Part shown: positions 34,593 through 42,736 of the stretch, one piece after another | How the letters are laid out: every line of letters starts with the position of its first letter | Numbering within the stretch: position 1 is the first letter of the stretch | Assembly (NCBI RefSeq): GCF_014656055.1 | Contig: NZ_BNBR01000004.1 | Span: 697,081 to 761,080, forward strand | DNA: 64,000 bases | Source of the DNA: Streptomyces griseosporeus | Lineage (GTDB): Bacteria; Actinomycetota; Actinomycetes; Streptomycetales; Streptomycetaceae | Direction: 5' to 3' | Position numbers and translations under genes: made by a program | Notes under the pieces: model-generated | What the model was told of the DNA's origin: nothing | Seen by the model: only the letters and a program-made list of their open reading frames with translations | The model's database searches: none

Positions 34593-35699
34593 TTACTTGA
34601 GCTGGTCCGCGGTGTAGTAGCCGCCGTCGACCAGGACCTTCTGGTAGTTGGTCTTGTCGACGCTGACCGGCTGGAGCAGGTAGGACGGGACGACCTTGGC
34701 GCCGTTGTCGTAGGACTTGGTGTCGTTGACCTCGGGCTTCTTGCCATTGAGGACGGCGTCGACCATGTTCGAGGCGACCTTGGCCAGCTGGCGGAGGTCC
34801 TTGTAGACGGTCTGCGTCTGCTGCCCGGCGATGATCGACTTCACCGAGGCCAGCTCGGCGTCCTGGCCGGTCAGCACGGGCAGCGCCTTGTTGCCGGAGC
34901 CGTAGCCGTCGGACTTCAGCGCCGAGAGGATGCCGATGGAGATGCCGTCGTACGGCGAGAGGACCGCGTCGACGTGCGCGCTCTTGTACGACTTGGTGAG
35001 GATGTCGTCCATGCGCCGCTGGGCGGTGGCGCCGTCCCAGCGCAGGGTGGTGACCTGGGTCAGCTCGGTCTGGCCGGAGCGGACGACGAGCTTCTTGCTG
35101 TCGATGTACGGCTTCAGGACGCTCATCGCGCCGTTGAAGAAGTACTTGGTGTTGTTGTCGTCGTTGGAGCCGGCGAACAGCTCGATGTTGAACGGGCCCT
35201 TGCCGCTCTTCAGGCCGAGCTTGTCGACGATGTAGTTCGCCTGGAGCTGTCCGACCTTCTCGTTGTCGAAGGAGGCGTAGTAGTCGACGTTGGGCGTGCC
35301 GAGGATGAGCCGGTCGTAGGCGATGACCGGGATGTTCGCTTCCTTGGCCTGCTGCAGGACGTTGCCCAGGGACTTGTTGTCGATCGCGGCGACGATGATC
35401 GCCTTGACGCCCTGGGTGATCAGGTTCTCGATCTGGGAGACCTGCTGGTCGGGGTCGTCCTCGCCGTAGACCAGCTTGGTCTTGTAGCCCTTGGACTCCA
35501 GGTCCTTCTTGACGTTGTTGCCGTCGGCGATCCAGCGCTCGGAGGACTTGGTCGGCATCGCGATGCCGATGGTGCCGCCCTTGGCGGACCCCGTGTCCTC
35601 CTTGCTGCCGCCCTCGCCGCTCTGGCCGCAGGCGGTCAGGGAGAGGGCGAGGGAAGCGGCTCCGGCTATGGCGGCGAGGGCGGCTCTGCGGTTGCGCAT
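34593..35699 (-). CDS. Sugar ABC transporter substrate-binding lipoprotein (XylF/ChvE type)
   Basis: 368 residues. It has a signal with lipobox LTACG, so a lipid-anchored protein, and a periplasmic-binding-protein-like fold of type I. The ligand-contact pattern (PTKSSERWIADG, IAYDRLI, TGQDAEL) resembles the multiple-sugar/xylose-binding ChvE and XylF. Ligands could be xylose, arabinose, galactose or glucose. The ATG at 35699 fits the AAGGAAG site better than the one six bases earlier. It is the first gene of the ABC operon. Confidence 0.88.
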   Translation of the reverse strand: MRNRRAALAAIAGAASLALSLTACGQSGEGGSKEDTGSAKGGTIGIAMPTKSSERWIADGNNVKKDLESKGYKTKLVYGEDDPDQQVSQIENLITQGVKAIIVAAIDNKSLGNVLQQAKEANIPVIAYDRLILGTPNVDYYASFDNEKVGQLQANYIVDKLGLKSGKGPFNIELFAGSNDDNNTKYFFNGAMSVLKPYIDSKKLVVRSGQTELTQVTTLRWDGATAQRRMDDILTKSYKSAHVDAVLSPYDGISIGILSALKSDGYGSGNKALPVLTGQDAELASVKSIIAGQQTQTVYKDLRQLAKVASNMVDAVLNGKKPEVNDTKSYDNGAKVVPSYLLQPVSVDKTNYQKVLVDGGYYTADQLK

Positions 35700-35795
35700 G
35701 GTCATCTTCCTTGATGTAGGAGCACGGCTTGGTCGGGCGGTGCGGCAACGCTGGGGGTGCGGTCGGTCGGGTGGGTCCCCGGGGTAGGTCGGCCG

Positions 35796-35817
35796 AACAG
35801 ATGTGTGGGATTCTGTT
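35796..35817 (-). promoter_or_regulatory. Inverted repeat upstream of the sugar ABC operon
   Basis: AACAGA and TCTGTT form a 6-bp inverted repeat with a ten-base centre, about 97 bases before the binding-protein start. It is a possible operator of a regulator not encoded here. A weaker GTTCA-TAAATT-TTCGG-like sequence lies farther up, near 35848-35865. Confidence 0.35.
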
Positions 35818-35857
35818 GGGCTACGTCTGCTTCTGTGAAGGGGGCGTGTCCGAAAAT

Positions 35858-36826
35858 TTATGAACGTGTTTCGAAGCGCTGGAGGGTTCCGGGCAGCCGC
35901 GACCCGAGCGGCGCCATGTCCCCGTCGGCCCCGTGCCGCGCCAGCAGGTCCAGCGCCAGCCGGCCCCGCCGCACCCGCTCCTTGGCGGTGGCCAGGGTCA
36001 CGTCCCGCAGGTGGTGGCCGTACGGGTAGATGCCGGGCGCCTTGGACAGGCCGAACTTCAGGTAGAGCGGCGCCCCGCGCCGGATCAGCTCGGCGACCTC
36101 GTACATCCGCACATAGCCGCCGAGGTCGTCCGGCGCCTCGATGTACATGTCCATCGGGGCGGCCGACACCCGCCGGATCTCGCTGAGGTGATCCAGCGTC
36201 AGATCGCTCGGCACATTGACGGAGTCGGCGCCGAGCCGCTCGTAGACCGCGTAACTCGCCGGGTTCACCGGCCCGATGAGCGCGGAGACCTTCAGCGTGG
36301 TGTCGGCCGGGATGATGCCCTCGGTGCGCGCCCGGTGCAGCGTCCACAGCACACCCTCGTCGGCGACGAGCAGGCACTTCACACCCAGTTCCGTGGCCCG
36401 TACGGCGTCCTCGACGCACCCGGCGACGGCGTCGTGGCCGCGGGCACGCAGTCCGGCCCCGCGCGAGTCGGTACGGGTGGAGCCGCCGATGTCCCAGGTG
36501 CCGCGCGGCCCGGTGAACAGGCACAGCTCGATGTCACGCTCGGCGGTGGCCTCGATCATCTCGGTGATCTCGGCGTCGGTCAGCATCCACACGCCGCTGC
36601 CCTGGCTGATCCGGTGGATCGGCACATCGAGCCGCGAGGCCTCCTTCAGGACCACCGCGAGCGCCTCCGGACCCTCGCACGAGGGGATCTCGGTGCGCCA
36701 GCGGCCGCCGCCGGGGAAGGAGTGCGGCGAGGCGTCGGCGGGGTCCGGCGCGGGCGCGCCGAGACCGAGCGCGGCGAGCGCCTGCTCGCCGGGACGTCGG
36801 GCTGCCGTGGCGGAAGGGTCGGTCAC
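35858..36826 (-). CDS. Peptidase U32-like TIM-barrel protein
   Basis: 322 residues, cytoplasmic. The sequence resembles the U32/UbiU-like barrel group, with ELCLFTGPRGTWDIGG, LIGPVNPASYAVYERLGAD and MDMYIEAPDDLGGY. The Cys set that binds Fe-S in UbiU-type proteins is not evident. The function is unknown. Its promoter gap holds a 19-bp-spaced GTTCG pair like those of the arabinan and sugar-acid promoters. It is followed by the sugar ABC operon. It may therefore act in sugar-acid breakdown; that is inference. Confidence 0.6.
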   Translation of the reverse strand: MTDPSATAARRPGEQALAALGLGAPAPDPADASPHSFPGGGRWRTEIPSCEGPEALAVVLKEASRLDVPIHRISQGSGVWMLTDAEITEMIEATAERDIELCLFTGPRGTWDIGGSTRTDSRGAGLRARGHDAVAGCVEDAVRATELGVKCLLVADEGVLWTLHRARTEGIIPADTTLKVSALIGPVNPASYAVYERLGADSVNVPSDLTLDHLSEIRRVSAAPMDMYIEAPDDLGGYVRMYEVAELIRRGAPLYLKFGLSKAPGIYPYGHHLRDVTLATAKERVRRGRLALDLLARHGADGDMAPLGSRLPGTLQRFETRS

Positions 36827-36848
36827 AAGGTGTCCTTAGAGTCCTGGT

Positions 36849-36883
36849 GTTCGGTATGTCGGACGAGGTTCGTCACTTACGGC
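36849..36883 (-). promoter_or_regulatory. Operator pair upstream of the U32-like gene
   Basis: A full site, GTTCG-GTATGT-CGGAC (36849-36864), and a half-site, GTTCG-TCACTT-ACGGC (36868-36883), start 19 bp apart, the same spacing as the other pairs. No good -10/-35 is visible upstream of them, so the promoter itself is uncertain. Confidence 0.5.
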
Positions 36884-36899
36884 GTGCGGGGCTGGTGGT

Positions 36900-36940
36900 A
36901 CGCCGGTACGGGGACCGTCAGGTCGTCCCCGTACCGGCGT
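36900..36940 (-). terminator. Strong hairpin after the dehydratase-dehydrogenase operon
   Basis: A perfect 16-bp stem, ACGCCGGTACGGGGAC with GTCCCCGTACCGGCGT, and a nine-base loop, 22 bases after the dehydrogenase stop. Confidence 0.8.
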
Positions 36941-36961
36941 ACGTCTCGACGGACGTGCTGC

Positions 36962-37966
36962 CTACGGGTGCAGCAGAACCTTGCCCACCTTCGGGTCGCC
37001 GGACCCCACCAGCTCGATGGCCCGGGCGAACTCGGCGAGCGGCAGCTCGTGCGTGACCAGCGGACGCGGGTCCAGCAGCCCGGCGGCGAACACCCGGCAG
37101 GTGTGGGCCCAGGCTTCCGGCGGCGCCCCGAAGACGGTGTGCACCTCCAGCTGCCGTACGACGAGATCGGTCGGGTCGAGCCCGTCCGCGCCGGGCGCCG
37201 GGATACCCGTCAGCACCAGCCGGCCGCCGCGCCGCAGCAGGGCCGCGGCCGTGCGGGCCGCGTCGGCGGACCCGGCCGTCTCGACGACGACGTCGAAACC
37301 GCCGCCCGGCTCCTCGTCCTTGGTGCGGAAGTCCGTGGCGCCGAACTGCCGGGACAGCTCCTCGCGGTCCCGCCGCGTGCCGACCACCAGCAGCTCGCCC
37401 GGCGACGCGGCCCGCAGGAACTGCACGGCGAACATGCCGAGCGTCCCGGTGCCGACGACCGCGACCCGCTCACCGGGCCGGACGTTCGCCTTGAGCGCGG
37501 CGGCCGCGATACAGGCCGCCGGTTCCAGCAGCGCCGCCGCCGTCAGGTCGGCGTCGTCGGGCAGCACGTGCAGCAGCCGGGCCGGCAGGGTCAGCGTGGC
37601 GGCCATGGCCCCCGGCTGGGTGAACCCCGTCTCCTCGTACCCCGCGGTGCACAGCGTGGTGTCCCCGGCATGGCAGCGGTCGCAGACCTGGCAGTTGCGA
37701 AAACCCTCGCCGACCACCTTGCGCCCGACGAGCGACGCGGGCACCCCCGCGCCGACGGCCTCCACCGTGCCCGACCACTCGTGGCCGGGCGTGAGCGGGT
37801 AACGGACGTACCCCTCGGGCCGGTTGCCCTGGTACACCTCGCGGTCGCTGCCGCAGATCCCCGAGGCGTGCACCCGCACCAGCGCCTCGCCGGCCTCCGG
37901 CGGCCGGGGCTCGTGCGGCACCAGCCGGTGCTCGCCCGGCGCCTCGATGACGACGGCGGTGCTCAC
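36962..37966 (-). CDS. Zinc-dependent MDR-family dehydrogenase (sugar/polyol type)
   Basis: 334 residues. Catalytic zinc ligands are Cys in SGICGSD, His-Glu in TPGHEWSG, with a structural-zinc lobe CQVCDRCHAGDTTLC. The cofactor fold is VAVVGTGTLGMFA. It is similar to threonine, sorbitol and galactitol dehydrogenases. The GTG start overlaps the upstream stop (GTGA), so it is coupled to the dehydratase gene. Likely roles are oxidation of an aldose C1 or of a sugar-acid hydroxyl in an oxidative pentose/galactose route. The substrate is not fixed by sequence. Confidence 0.85.
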   Translation of the reverse strand: MSTAVVIEAPGEHRLVPHEPRPPEAGEALVRVHASGICGSDREVYQGNRPEGYVRYPLTPGHEWSGTVEAVGAGVPASLVGRKVVGEGFRNCQVCDRCHAGDTTLCTAGYEETGFTQPGAMAATLTLPARLLHVLPDDADLTAAALLEPAACIAAAALKANVRPGERVAVVGTGTLGMFAVQFLRAASPGELLVVGTRRDREELSRQFGATDFRTKDEEPGGGFDVVVETAGSADAARTAAALLRRGGRLVLTGIPAPGADGLDPTDLVVRQLEVHTVFGAPPEAWAHTCRVFAAGLLDPRPLVTHELPLAEFARAIELVGSGDPKVGKVLLHP

Positions 37967-39129
37967 TTCTCGGTCGCCTTCGGCTGGCGCTTCTCCCAGC
38001 CCTCGGCCCACAGGTCGAAGTGGGCGCGCTGCTGCGGGAACTCGGCGGCGGCGTCGACGTCCAGCTCGACACCGAGGCCGGGCGCGTCGGACAGGTGGAA
38101 GCAGCCGTCCTCCGGGTTCACCTGGGGAGCGCCCTTGACGACCTTCTTGATCTCCGCGTCGGCGAAGTCGTTGAAGTGCTCCAGGATCTTGAAGTTCGGG
38201 GAGGTGAACCCGACCTGGAGGGAGGCCGCGGTGAGCACCGAGCCGCCCACGTTGTGCGGCGCGACCAGCATGTAGTGGGTCTCGGCGGTGGCGGCGAGCT
38301 TGCGGGTCTCCCAGATGCCGCCGATGTGGCCGACGTCCGGCTGGATGATGTCGACGGACTGGCTGTCGAACAGCTCGCGGAACTCGATCCGGTCGTGGAT
38401 GCGCTCACCGGTGGCGACCGGGATGTCGACCTTGGCGGCGACCTTCTCCAGCGCCTTGAGGTTCTCCGGCGGCACCGGCTCCTCCAGCCACGCGGGCTTG
38501 AACGGCGCGAGCTCCTTGGCCAGGCGCACCGCGGTCGCGGGCGAGAACCGGCCGTGCATCTCCAGCATCAGCTCGGCGTCCGGGCCGATCGCGTCGCGCA
38601 CGGCCTCGATGAGGGAGACGGCGTACAGGGTCTGCTGGTGGTCCAGCTCGAAGTGCCCGGTGCCGAAGGGGTCGATCTTCAGCGCCCGGTAGCCGCGCTC
38701 GATGACCCCGCGTGCGGCCTTGTGGTAGGCCTCGGGCGTCCGCTCGGTGGTGTACCAGCCGTTGGCGTAGGCCTTGACCTTGTCGGTCACCTTGCCGCCG
38801 AGCAGCTGCCACACCGGCACGCCGAGGGCCTTGCCCTTGATGTCCCAGCAGGCCATCTCGACGACGGCGATACCCGACATGACGATCTCGCCGGCCCGCC
38901 CGTAGTCGCCGTACTTCATCCGGCGGACCAGGTCCTCGACAGCGAACGGGTCCGAGCCGAGAATGTGGTTGACCTCGGCTTCCTTCAGGTAGCCGAGCAG
39001 AGCGTCGGTGTGGCCCAGCATCCGGGTCTCGCCGACTCCTGTGATCCCTTCGTCGGTGTGCACCTGGACGTACGTCAGGTTGCGCCAGGGCGTCCCGACC
39101 ACGTGTGTGCTGATTCCGGTGATGCGCAC
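37963..39129 (-). CDS. Enolase-superfamily sugar-acid dehydratase (galactonate dehydratase-like)
   Basis: 388 residues of the mandelate racemase/muconate lactonising enzyme family, close to D-galactonate dehydratase types. Metal ligands appear as MLEMHGRF (Glu), WLEEPVP (Glu) and ATGERIH (Glu). A barrel Lys lies in RALKIDPFG, and a His in VAPHNVGG. It would dehydrate an aldonate to a 2-keto-3-deoxy sugar acid. The GTG start follows GAGGGG. First gene of the pair, with shared operators upstream. The exact aldonate (arabinonate, galactonate, fuconate or other) cannot be told from sequence alone. Confidence 0.85.
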   Translation of the reverse strand: MRITGISTHVVGTPWRNLTYVQVHTDEGITGVGETRMLGHTDALLGYLKEAEVNHILGSDPFAVEDLVRRMKYGDYGRAGEIVMSGIAVVEMACWDIKGKALGVPVWQLLGGKVTDKVKAYANGWYTTERTPEAYHKAARGVIERGYRALKIDPFGTGHFELDHQQTLYAVSLIEAVRDAIGPDAELMLEMHGRFSPATAVRLAKELAPFKPAWLEEPVPPENLKALEKVAAKVDIPVATGERIHDRIEFRELFDSQSVDIIQPDVGHIGGIWETRKLAATAETHYMLVAPHNVGGSVLTAASLQVGFTSPNFKILEHFNDFADAEIKKVVKGAPQVNPEDGCFHLSDAPGLGVELDVDAAAEFPQQRAHFDLWAEGWEKRQPKATEK

Positions 39130-39159
39130 GCTGTTGACCCCTCGTGAACGTCGGCTCGT

Positions 39160-39278
39160 GTTCGAAATTTCGTCACACGTTCGAAATGCTGGCGTGACAG
39201 TAAGGAGGGGGCGGCGGGCGTGTCAATGGGTGGCACACAGAACGCTTTCGACAGTTTTCGGCGTCCGTTTTTTCGAAC
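39160..39278 (-). promoter_or_regulatory. Promoter and operators of the dehydratase-dehydrogenase pair
   Basis: Read on the minus strand: CCATTGACA as -35 (TTGACA at 39229-39224), about 17 bp of spacer, a TTACTG-like -10, then a half-operator (39194-39179) and a fuller one (39175-39160, GTTCG-AAATTT-CG in the plus sense, with a perfect CGAAATTTCG core). Site starts are 19 bp apart. A further site, GTCCG-TTTTTT-CGAAC, is at 39263-39278. The rest of the 283-bp gap, before the SCO2400-like gene, shows nothing else clear. Confidence 0.7.
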
Positions 39279-39412
39279 GCCGCTTTCGCGCCGGTGCGGA
39301 CGGGATGGGCGCGGATGGACCGGCTTGGCGCGCCCCGGCGCGCGCTCCCCCACACAACCTTCACAGGGGTGCCTAGGAACGGCACCGTTCGGGAACTTAG
39401 TCTTCCCGCGTC

Positions 39413-40387
39413 ATGGACTTCTGCCACTCCTGCCACCGCCACCTCAACGGAGCCCTGGCCTGCCCGGGCTGCGGCATTCCCGTCGAACAGCTCCGTACGA
39501 CCGGGTCGGGGGGATATGGCGGCGGATACGGCACGGAGAGCGGATACGCCGGATACGGCACCGGCCATGCGTACCCCGCGTACGACCAGCAGCCCGCCGA
39601 GCCGTACAGCGAGCCGTACGACTCCTACGACGCCGGCGCGGGCGGGGCCGACGGAGCCGCCGGGACCGCCGCGACGGCCGACGAGGACGCCACCGGCGGC
39701 CGTACCCCCGAAGAGGCCGCAGCGGGCGCGCAGGAGCCCTGGGAGGGCCGGGCGGCCGCGCGCCGCCGAGGGGGCAGGGGCGGCCGCCGGGGACGCGTAC
39801 CGGACGCCCCGGAGGACGTGGACGACATCGAGGACGACGAGCCGGACTCCGCCGCCGCGGCCGCCAGCCGCCGTGACCGCAAGGCGGCGGCACACCGCCG
39901 GCGCCGCCGCCGCACGATCCTCGTCGCCGCCGGATTCGTCCTGGCGGCGGGCGGCCTGAGCCTCGCCGAACTCGGCATCGACGCGCCGGGCTTCTCGTCC
40001 CCGGAACCGGCGGCGGCCGACGGCGACACGACGGACGGCGGCGCCTCGGAGGCGCCGGAGCCGGGCGGCACGGACCCGGCCCGCCCCATCGACGACGTCC
40101 TCGGCACGAACGCCCCCGCGTCGGCCTCTGTGAAGGCCTCGGCCTCCGCGTCACCGTCGGTCTCGGCGTCCGCCACCGGCTCGGCGTCCCCGTCCCCGGA
40201 CGGCACGGCGTCGTCGGCACCGCCCGCCACGGCCGAGGCGCCCGCGCCGACCACCACGTCCGACTCCTCCGGCGGCCGGCCCGACGAGACCCCGACCCCG
40301 ACGGCCGAGCCGCCCACGACGACGCCCCCGGCCCCGGACCCGGAGCCGACGCAGACCTGCGACCGGTTCCTGTGGTGGTGCACCTAG
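39413..40387 (+). CDS. Zinc-ribbon membrane-anchored protein (SCO2400 family)
   Basis: 324 residues. An N-terminal four-Cys zinc ribbon (CHSCHRHLNGALACPGCG) is followed by a Gly/Tyr-rich then acidic linker, a very basic patch (RRRRRRTILV), one membrane helix near residues 167-187, and an outer Ser/Ala/Pro/Thr-rich region that ends CDRFLWWCT. The likely topology is zinc ribbon inside and mucin-like stalk outside. RefSeq uses the family name SCO2400 as I recall; no role is known. A transcript-level or envelope-sensing role is possible. Confidence 0.7.
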   Translation: MDFCHSCHRHLNGALACPGCGIPVEQLRTTGSGGYGGGYGTESGYAGYGTGHAYPAYDQQPAEPYSEPYDSYDAGAGGADGAAGTAATADEDATGGRTPEEAAAGAQEPWEGRAAARRRGGRGGRRGRVPDAPEDVDDIEDDEPDSAAAAASRRDRKAAAHRRRRRRTILVAAGFVLAAGGLSLAELGIDAPGFSSPEPAAADGDTTDGGASEAPEPGGTDPARPIDDVLGTNAPASASVKASASASPSVSASATGSASPSPDGTASSAPPATAEAPAPTTTSDSSGGRPDETPTPTAEPPTTTPPAPDPEPTQTCDRFLWWCT

Positions 40388-40406
40388 AGGAACCCGTACC
40401 CGTACC

Positions 40407-40817
40407 TCAGCGGACCAGGCCGATCGCCTCGATCTCGATCATCCACTCCGGGTCGGCGAGCGAGGAGACCTCGACGAACGACTCCGCCAGGTGCGGCTCG
40501 TCCGGGAAGTGCTCGGCGCGCAGCCGGGCGTAGACGTCCTGCCGCGTGATGTCGGTGACGAACACGGTCGCCTTCACCGTGTCGGCGAGGCTGGAGCCCG
40601 CGTTCGTCAGCACCGTGGACAGGTTCGCGAGGGCCTGGCGGGCCTGCGCCTCGAAGTCCCCCACACCGACCGTGGCCCCCCGGTCGTCGATCGGGGCCTG
40701 GCCCGAGGTGAAGACCAGGTTCCCGACCCGGATGCCGAGCGAGATGCCGGCCGACTCGTACCAGTCGGGCTTCGCGGACACACGCACACGGTCGACGGCG
40801 GGCTGCGTTGCGGACAT
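40407..40817 (-). CDS. RidA/YjgF-family enamine/imine deaminase
   Basis: 136 residues, the usual RidA length. It has the trimer-interface pattern FTSGQAPIDDRGATVG, the core DFEAQARQALANLSTVL and TVKATVFVTDI. The conserved catalytic Arg appears as YARLRAEHF rather than in the classical position, so activity as a 2-aminoacrylate deaminase is uncertain. It converges with the SCO2400-like gene. A second RidA copy lies at 48534-48920. Confidence 0.85.
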   Translation of the reverse strand: MSATQPAVDRVRVSAKPDWYESAGISLGIRVGNLVFTSGQAPIDDRGATVGVGDFEAQARQALANLSTVLTNAGSSLADTVKATVFVTDITRQDVYARLRAEHFPDEPHLAESFVEVSSLADPEWMIEIEAIGLVR

Positions 40818-41018
40818 GACGATGACACTCCCTCAGATCGGTGTAATCCACGTCCGACAGCCACGGCGGGCCCTGATCCATTCCTGCGGGTCCGCGGCGG
40901 GCACTGACTCCGCCCGGTTGAGTCCGGCCGGTATCTCTCGCCGTACCGATCTCCAAGACCTCAGAATTGCGGAGGGGGTCACGGCACGCGCGAGCAGCGC
41001 ACTCGGTGAGGAGAGCGG

Positions 41019-42167
41019 ATGACGCAGGAGATCCACGGCACGGTCGCGGACGGGTTCGAGACGGCGCGGGAGGAGTTCGCCGCGTTCGTCGGCCGGGAAC
41101 GCCCGGACTACGAGGGCCAGTTGTGCGCCTACGTGCACGGGCGCAAGGTCGTCGACCTGTGGGCGGGCGGGGACGCCCGTTCCCTCTACGGCGTGTACTC
41201 CTCGACAAAGGGCGCCGCGCACCTCGTGGTCGCCCTGCTGGTGCAGGACGGCACGCTGGAGCTGGACCGCAAGGTGACCTACTACTGGCCGGAGTTCGCC
41301 GCCGAGGGCAAGGGCGCGCTGACCCTGCGGGACCTGCTCGCGCACCGGGCCGGGCTGGTCGGGCTGGACGCCGGGTTCACCCGGGAGGAGCTGGCCGACG
41401 ACCGGGCCATCGCCGAACGCCTCGCCGACCAGAAGCCGTTCTGGCGCCCCGGCACCGCCTTCGGCTACCACGCGCTGGTCATCGGCGCGCTGGCCGGTGA
41501 GGTGGTGCGCCGGGCCACCGGCCGCACGCTGCAGGAGATCTACGAGGACCGGGTCCGGGCGCCGTACGGGCTGGACTTCTACCTGGGGCTGCCCGAGGAC
41601 GAGGAGCCGCGCTTCCGGTCCGTGCAGCCGATGCTGCCGACGCCGGAGCAGCAGGCCGCCATCGACGCCCGGCCGGACGGGCCGCACACGCTCGCCTCGA
41701 TCGCCTTCAACACGCATGTGCCGGACCCGGGGAAGCTGGAGGACCACGCCAACTCCCGTGCCGTGCGCGCCAAGGGACCGGCCTCGGCGGGCGGGGTGGC
41801 GTCGGCGCGCGGTCTGGCCGGGATGTACGCGGCGATGATCAGCGAGGTGGACGGGCGTCCGCCGCTGCTGAAGCCGGACACGCTCGCCGAGTTCGGGCAG
41901 ATCCACTCCACGGGTCACGACCTGGTGGGCCGCACCCACAAGTCCTTCGGGGTCGGCTTCCAGGCGACCGCCGACACCTGGTACCCGTTCCTGGGCGCCG
42001 GCGCGATCGGCCACAGCGGTGCCGTCGGCTCCCAGGGCTTCGCCGACCCGCGCAGCGGACTGGCCTACGGCTACACGCGGCGCCGGATGGCCTTTCCCGG
42101 GGGAGCGGCGCCGGAGAACACCGCACTGGTGAGGGCCGTGCACCGGGCGGCGCTCAGGCACGGCTGA
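41019..42167 (+). CDS. Serine hydrolase, class C beta-lactamase/esterase family
   Basis: 382 residues without a signal peptide. It has the nucleophile motif SSTK (in VYSSTKGAA), the Tyr motif FGYHALVIGAL, and an HSG box (GHSGAVGS). These make it an EstB/LpqH-like serine esterase or peptidase rather than a secreted beta-lactamase. The substrate is unknown. About 200 bases of non-coding sequence separate it from the divergent ridA. Confidence 0.85.
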   Translation: MTQEIHGTVADGFETAREEFAAFVGRERPDYEGQLCAYVHGRKVVDLWAGGDARSLYGVYSSTKGAAHLVVALLVQDGTLELDRKVTYYWPEFAAEGKGALTLRDLLAHRAGLVGLDAGFTREELADDRAIAERLADQKPFWRPGTAFGYHALVIGALAGEVVRRATGRTLQEIYEDRVRAPYGLDFYLGLPEDEEPRFRSVQPMLPTPEQQAAIDARPDGPHTLASIAFNTHVPDPGKLEDHANSRAVRAKGPASAGGVASARGLAGMYAAMISEVDGRPPLLKPDTLAEFGQIHSTGHDLVGRTHKSFGVGFQATADTWYPFLGAGAIGHSGAVGSQGFADPRSGLAYGYTRRRMAFPGGAAPENTALVRAVHRAALRHG

Positions 42168-42197
42168 CCGCACCGCCCGGCGGACGGGAGCCGGGAC

Positions 42198-42617
42198 TCA
42201 GACGAGCGTCACGGTGATGTTGCCGCGGGTCGCCTTGGAGTAGGGGCACACCTCGTGCGCCTTCTTGACCAGGCTCGCGGCCGTCTCCGCGTCCACGTTC
42301 GGGATGGTCGCGGAGATCTCCACGATGATCCCGAAGCCCTCGTCGTTCTTGCCGATGCCGACCTTGGCGGTCACCGTCGAGCCGGAGACGTCGGCGCCCT
42401 CCTGGCGGGCGACGACGCCCAGCGCGCCCTGGAAGCAGGCGCTGTAACCGGCGGCGAACAGCTGCTCCGGGTTGGTGCCGGCGCCGCTGCCGCCCATCTC
42501 GGCCGGCGGGTTCACGACGACGTCGAGCCGGCCGTCGTCGGTGGCGACCCGGCCGTCGCGGCCGTTCTCGGCGGTGGCGACGGCGGTGTACAGGACGTCG
42601 GACTGCGAAATGGGCAT
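42198..42617 (-). CDS. ohr: Organic hydroperoxide resistance protein
   Basis: 139 residues, full OsmC/Ohr length. It has both redox cysteines: the peroxidatic one in YSACFQGAL and the resolving one in HEVCPYS. The conserved GGSGAGTNPEQLFAAGYS is present. It reduces organic hydroperoxides with dihydrolipoyl thiols. The ATG at 42617 is the family start. It lies downstream of the quinone-oxidoreductase-like gene on the same strand but beyond a hairpin, so it probably has its own promoter. The MarR gene nearby lacks the N-terminal sensor cysteine of OhrR. Confidence 0.92.
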   Translation of the reverse strand: MPISQSDVLYTAVATAENGRDGRVATDDGRLDVVVNPPAEMGGSGAGTNPEQLFAAGYSACFQGALGVVARQEGADVSGSTVTAKVGIGKNDEGFGIIVEISATIPNVDAETAASLVKKAHEVCPYSKATRGNITVTLV

Positions 42618-42711
42618 GCGGTTGTCTTCCTCCTCGGTCCGCCGCGACTCGCGCCCACGATCGACGGCGGATTTCGGAAAGAAGTTACCGCATGCCGGAA
42701 GCTCCCGGAAA

Positions 42712-42731
42712 GGTCCGGGCGGGCCGGACCC
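42712..42731 (-). terminator. Hairpin after the NADP-dependent oxidoreductase gene
   Basis: GGTCCGG and CCGGACC form a 7-bp stem with a T-rich run on the minus-strand 3' side, five bases after the stop. Confidence 0.5.
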
Positions 42732-42736
42732 GGGAC

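Noticed and set aside
35848..35865. A GTTCA-TAAATT-TTCGG sequence before the sugar ABC operon, similar to the regulon operator
   Set aside because: Only one half-site is right and there is no partner 19 bp away, so I did not count the operon as a regulon member.
36847..37056. Short plus-strand frame in the gap between the U32-like and dehydrogenase genes
   Set aside because: It runs through the operator pair and a perfect terminator hairpin and into the dehydrogenase 3' end, so it is not a gene.
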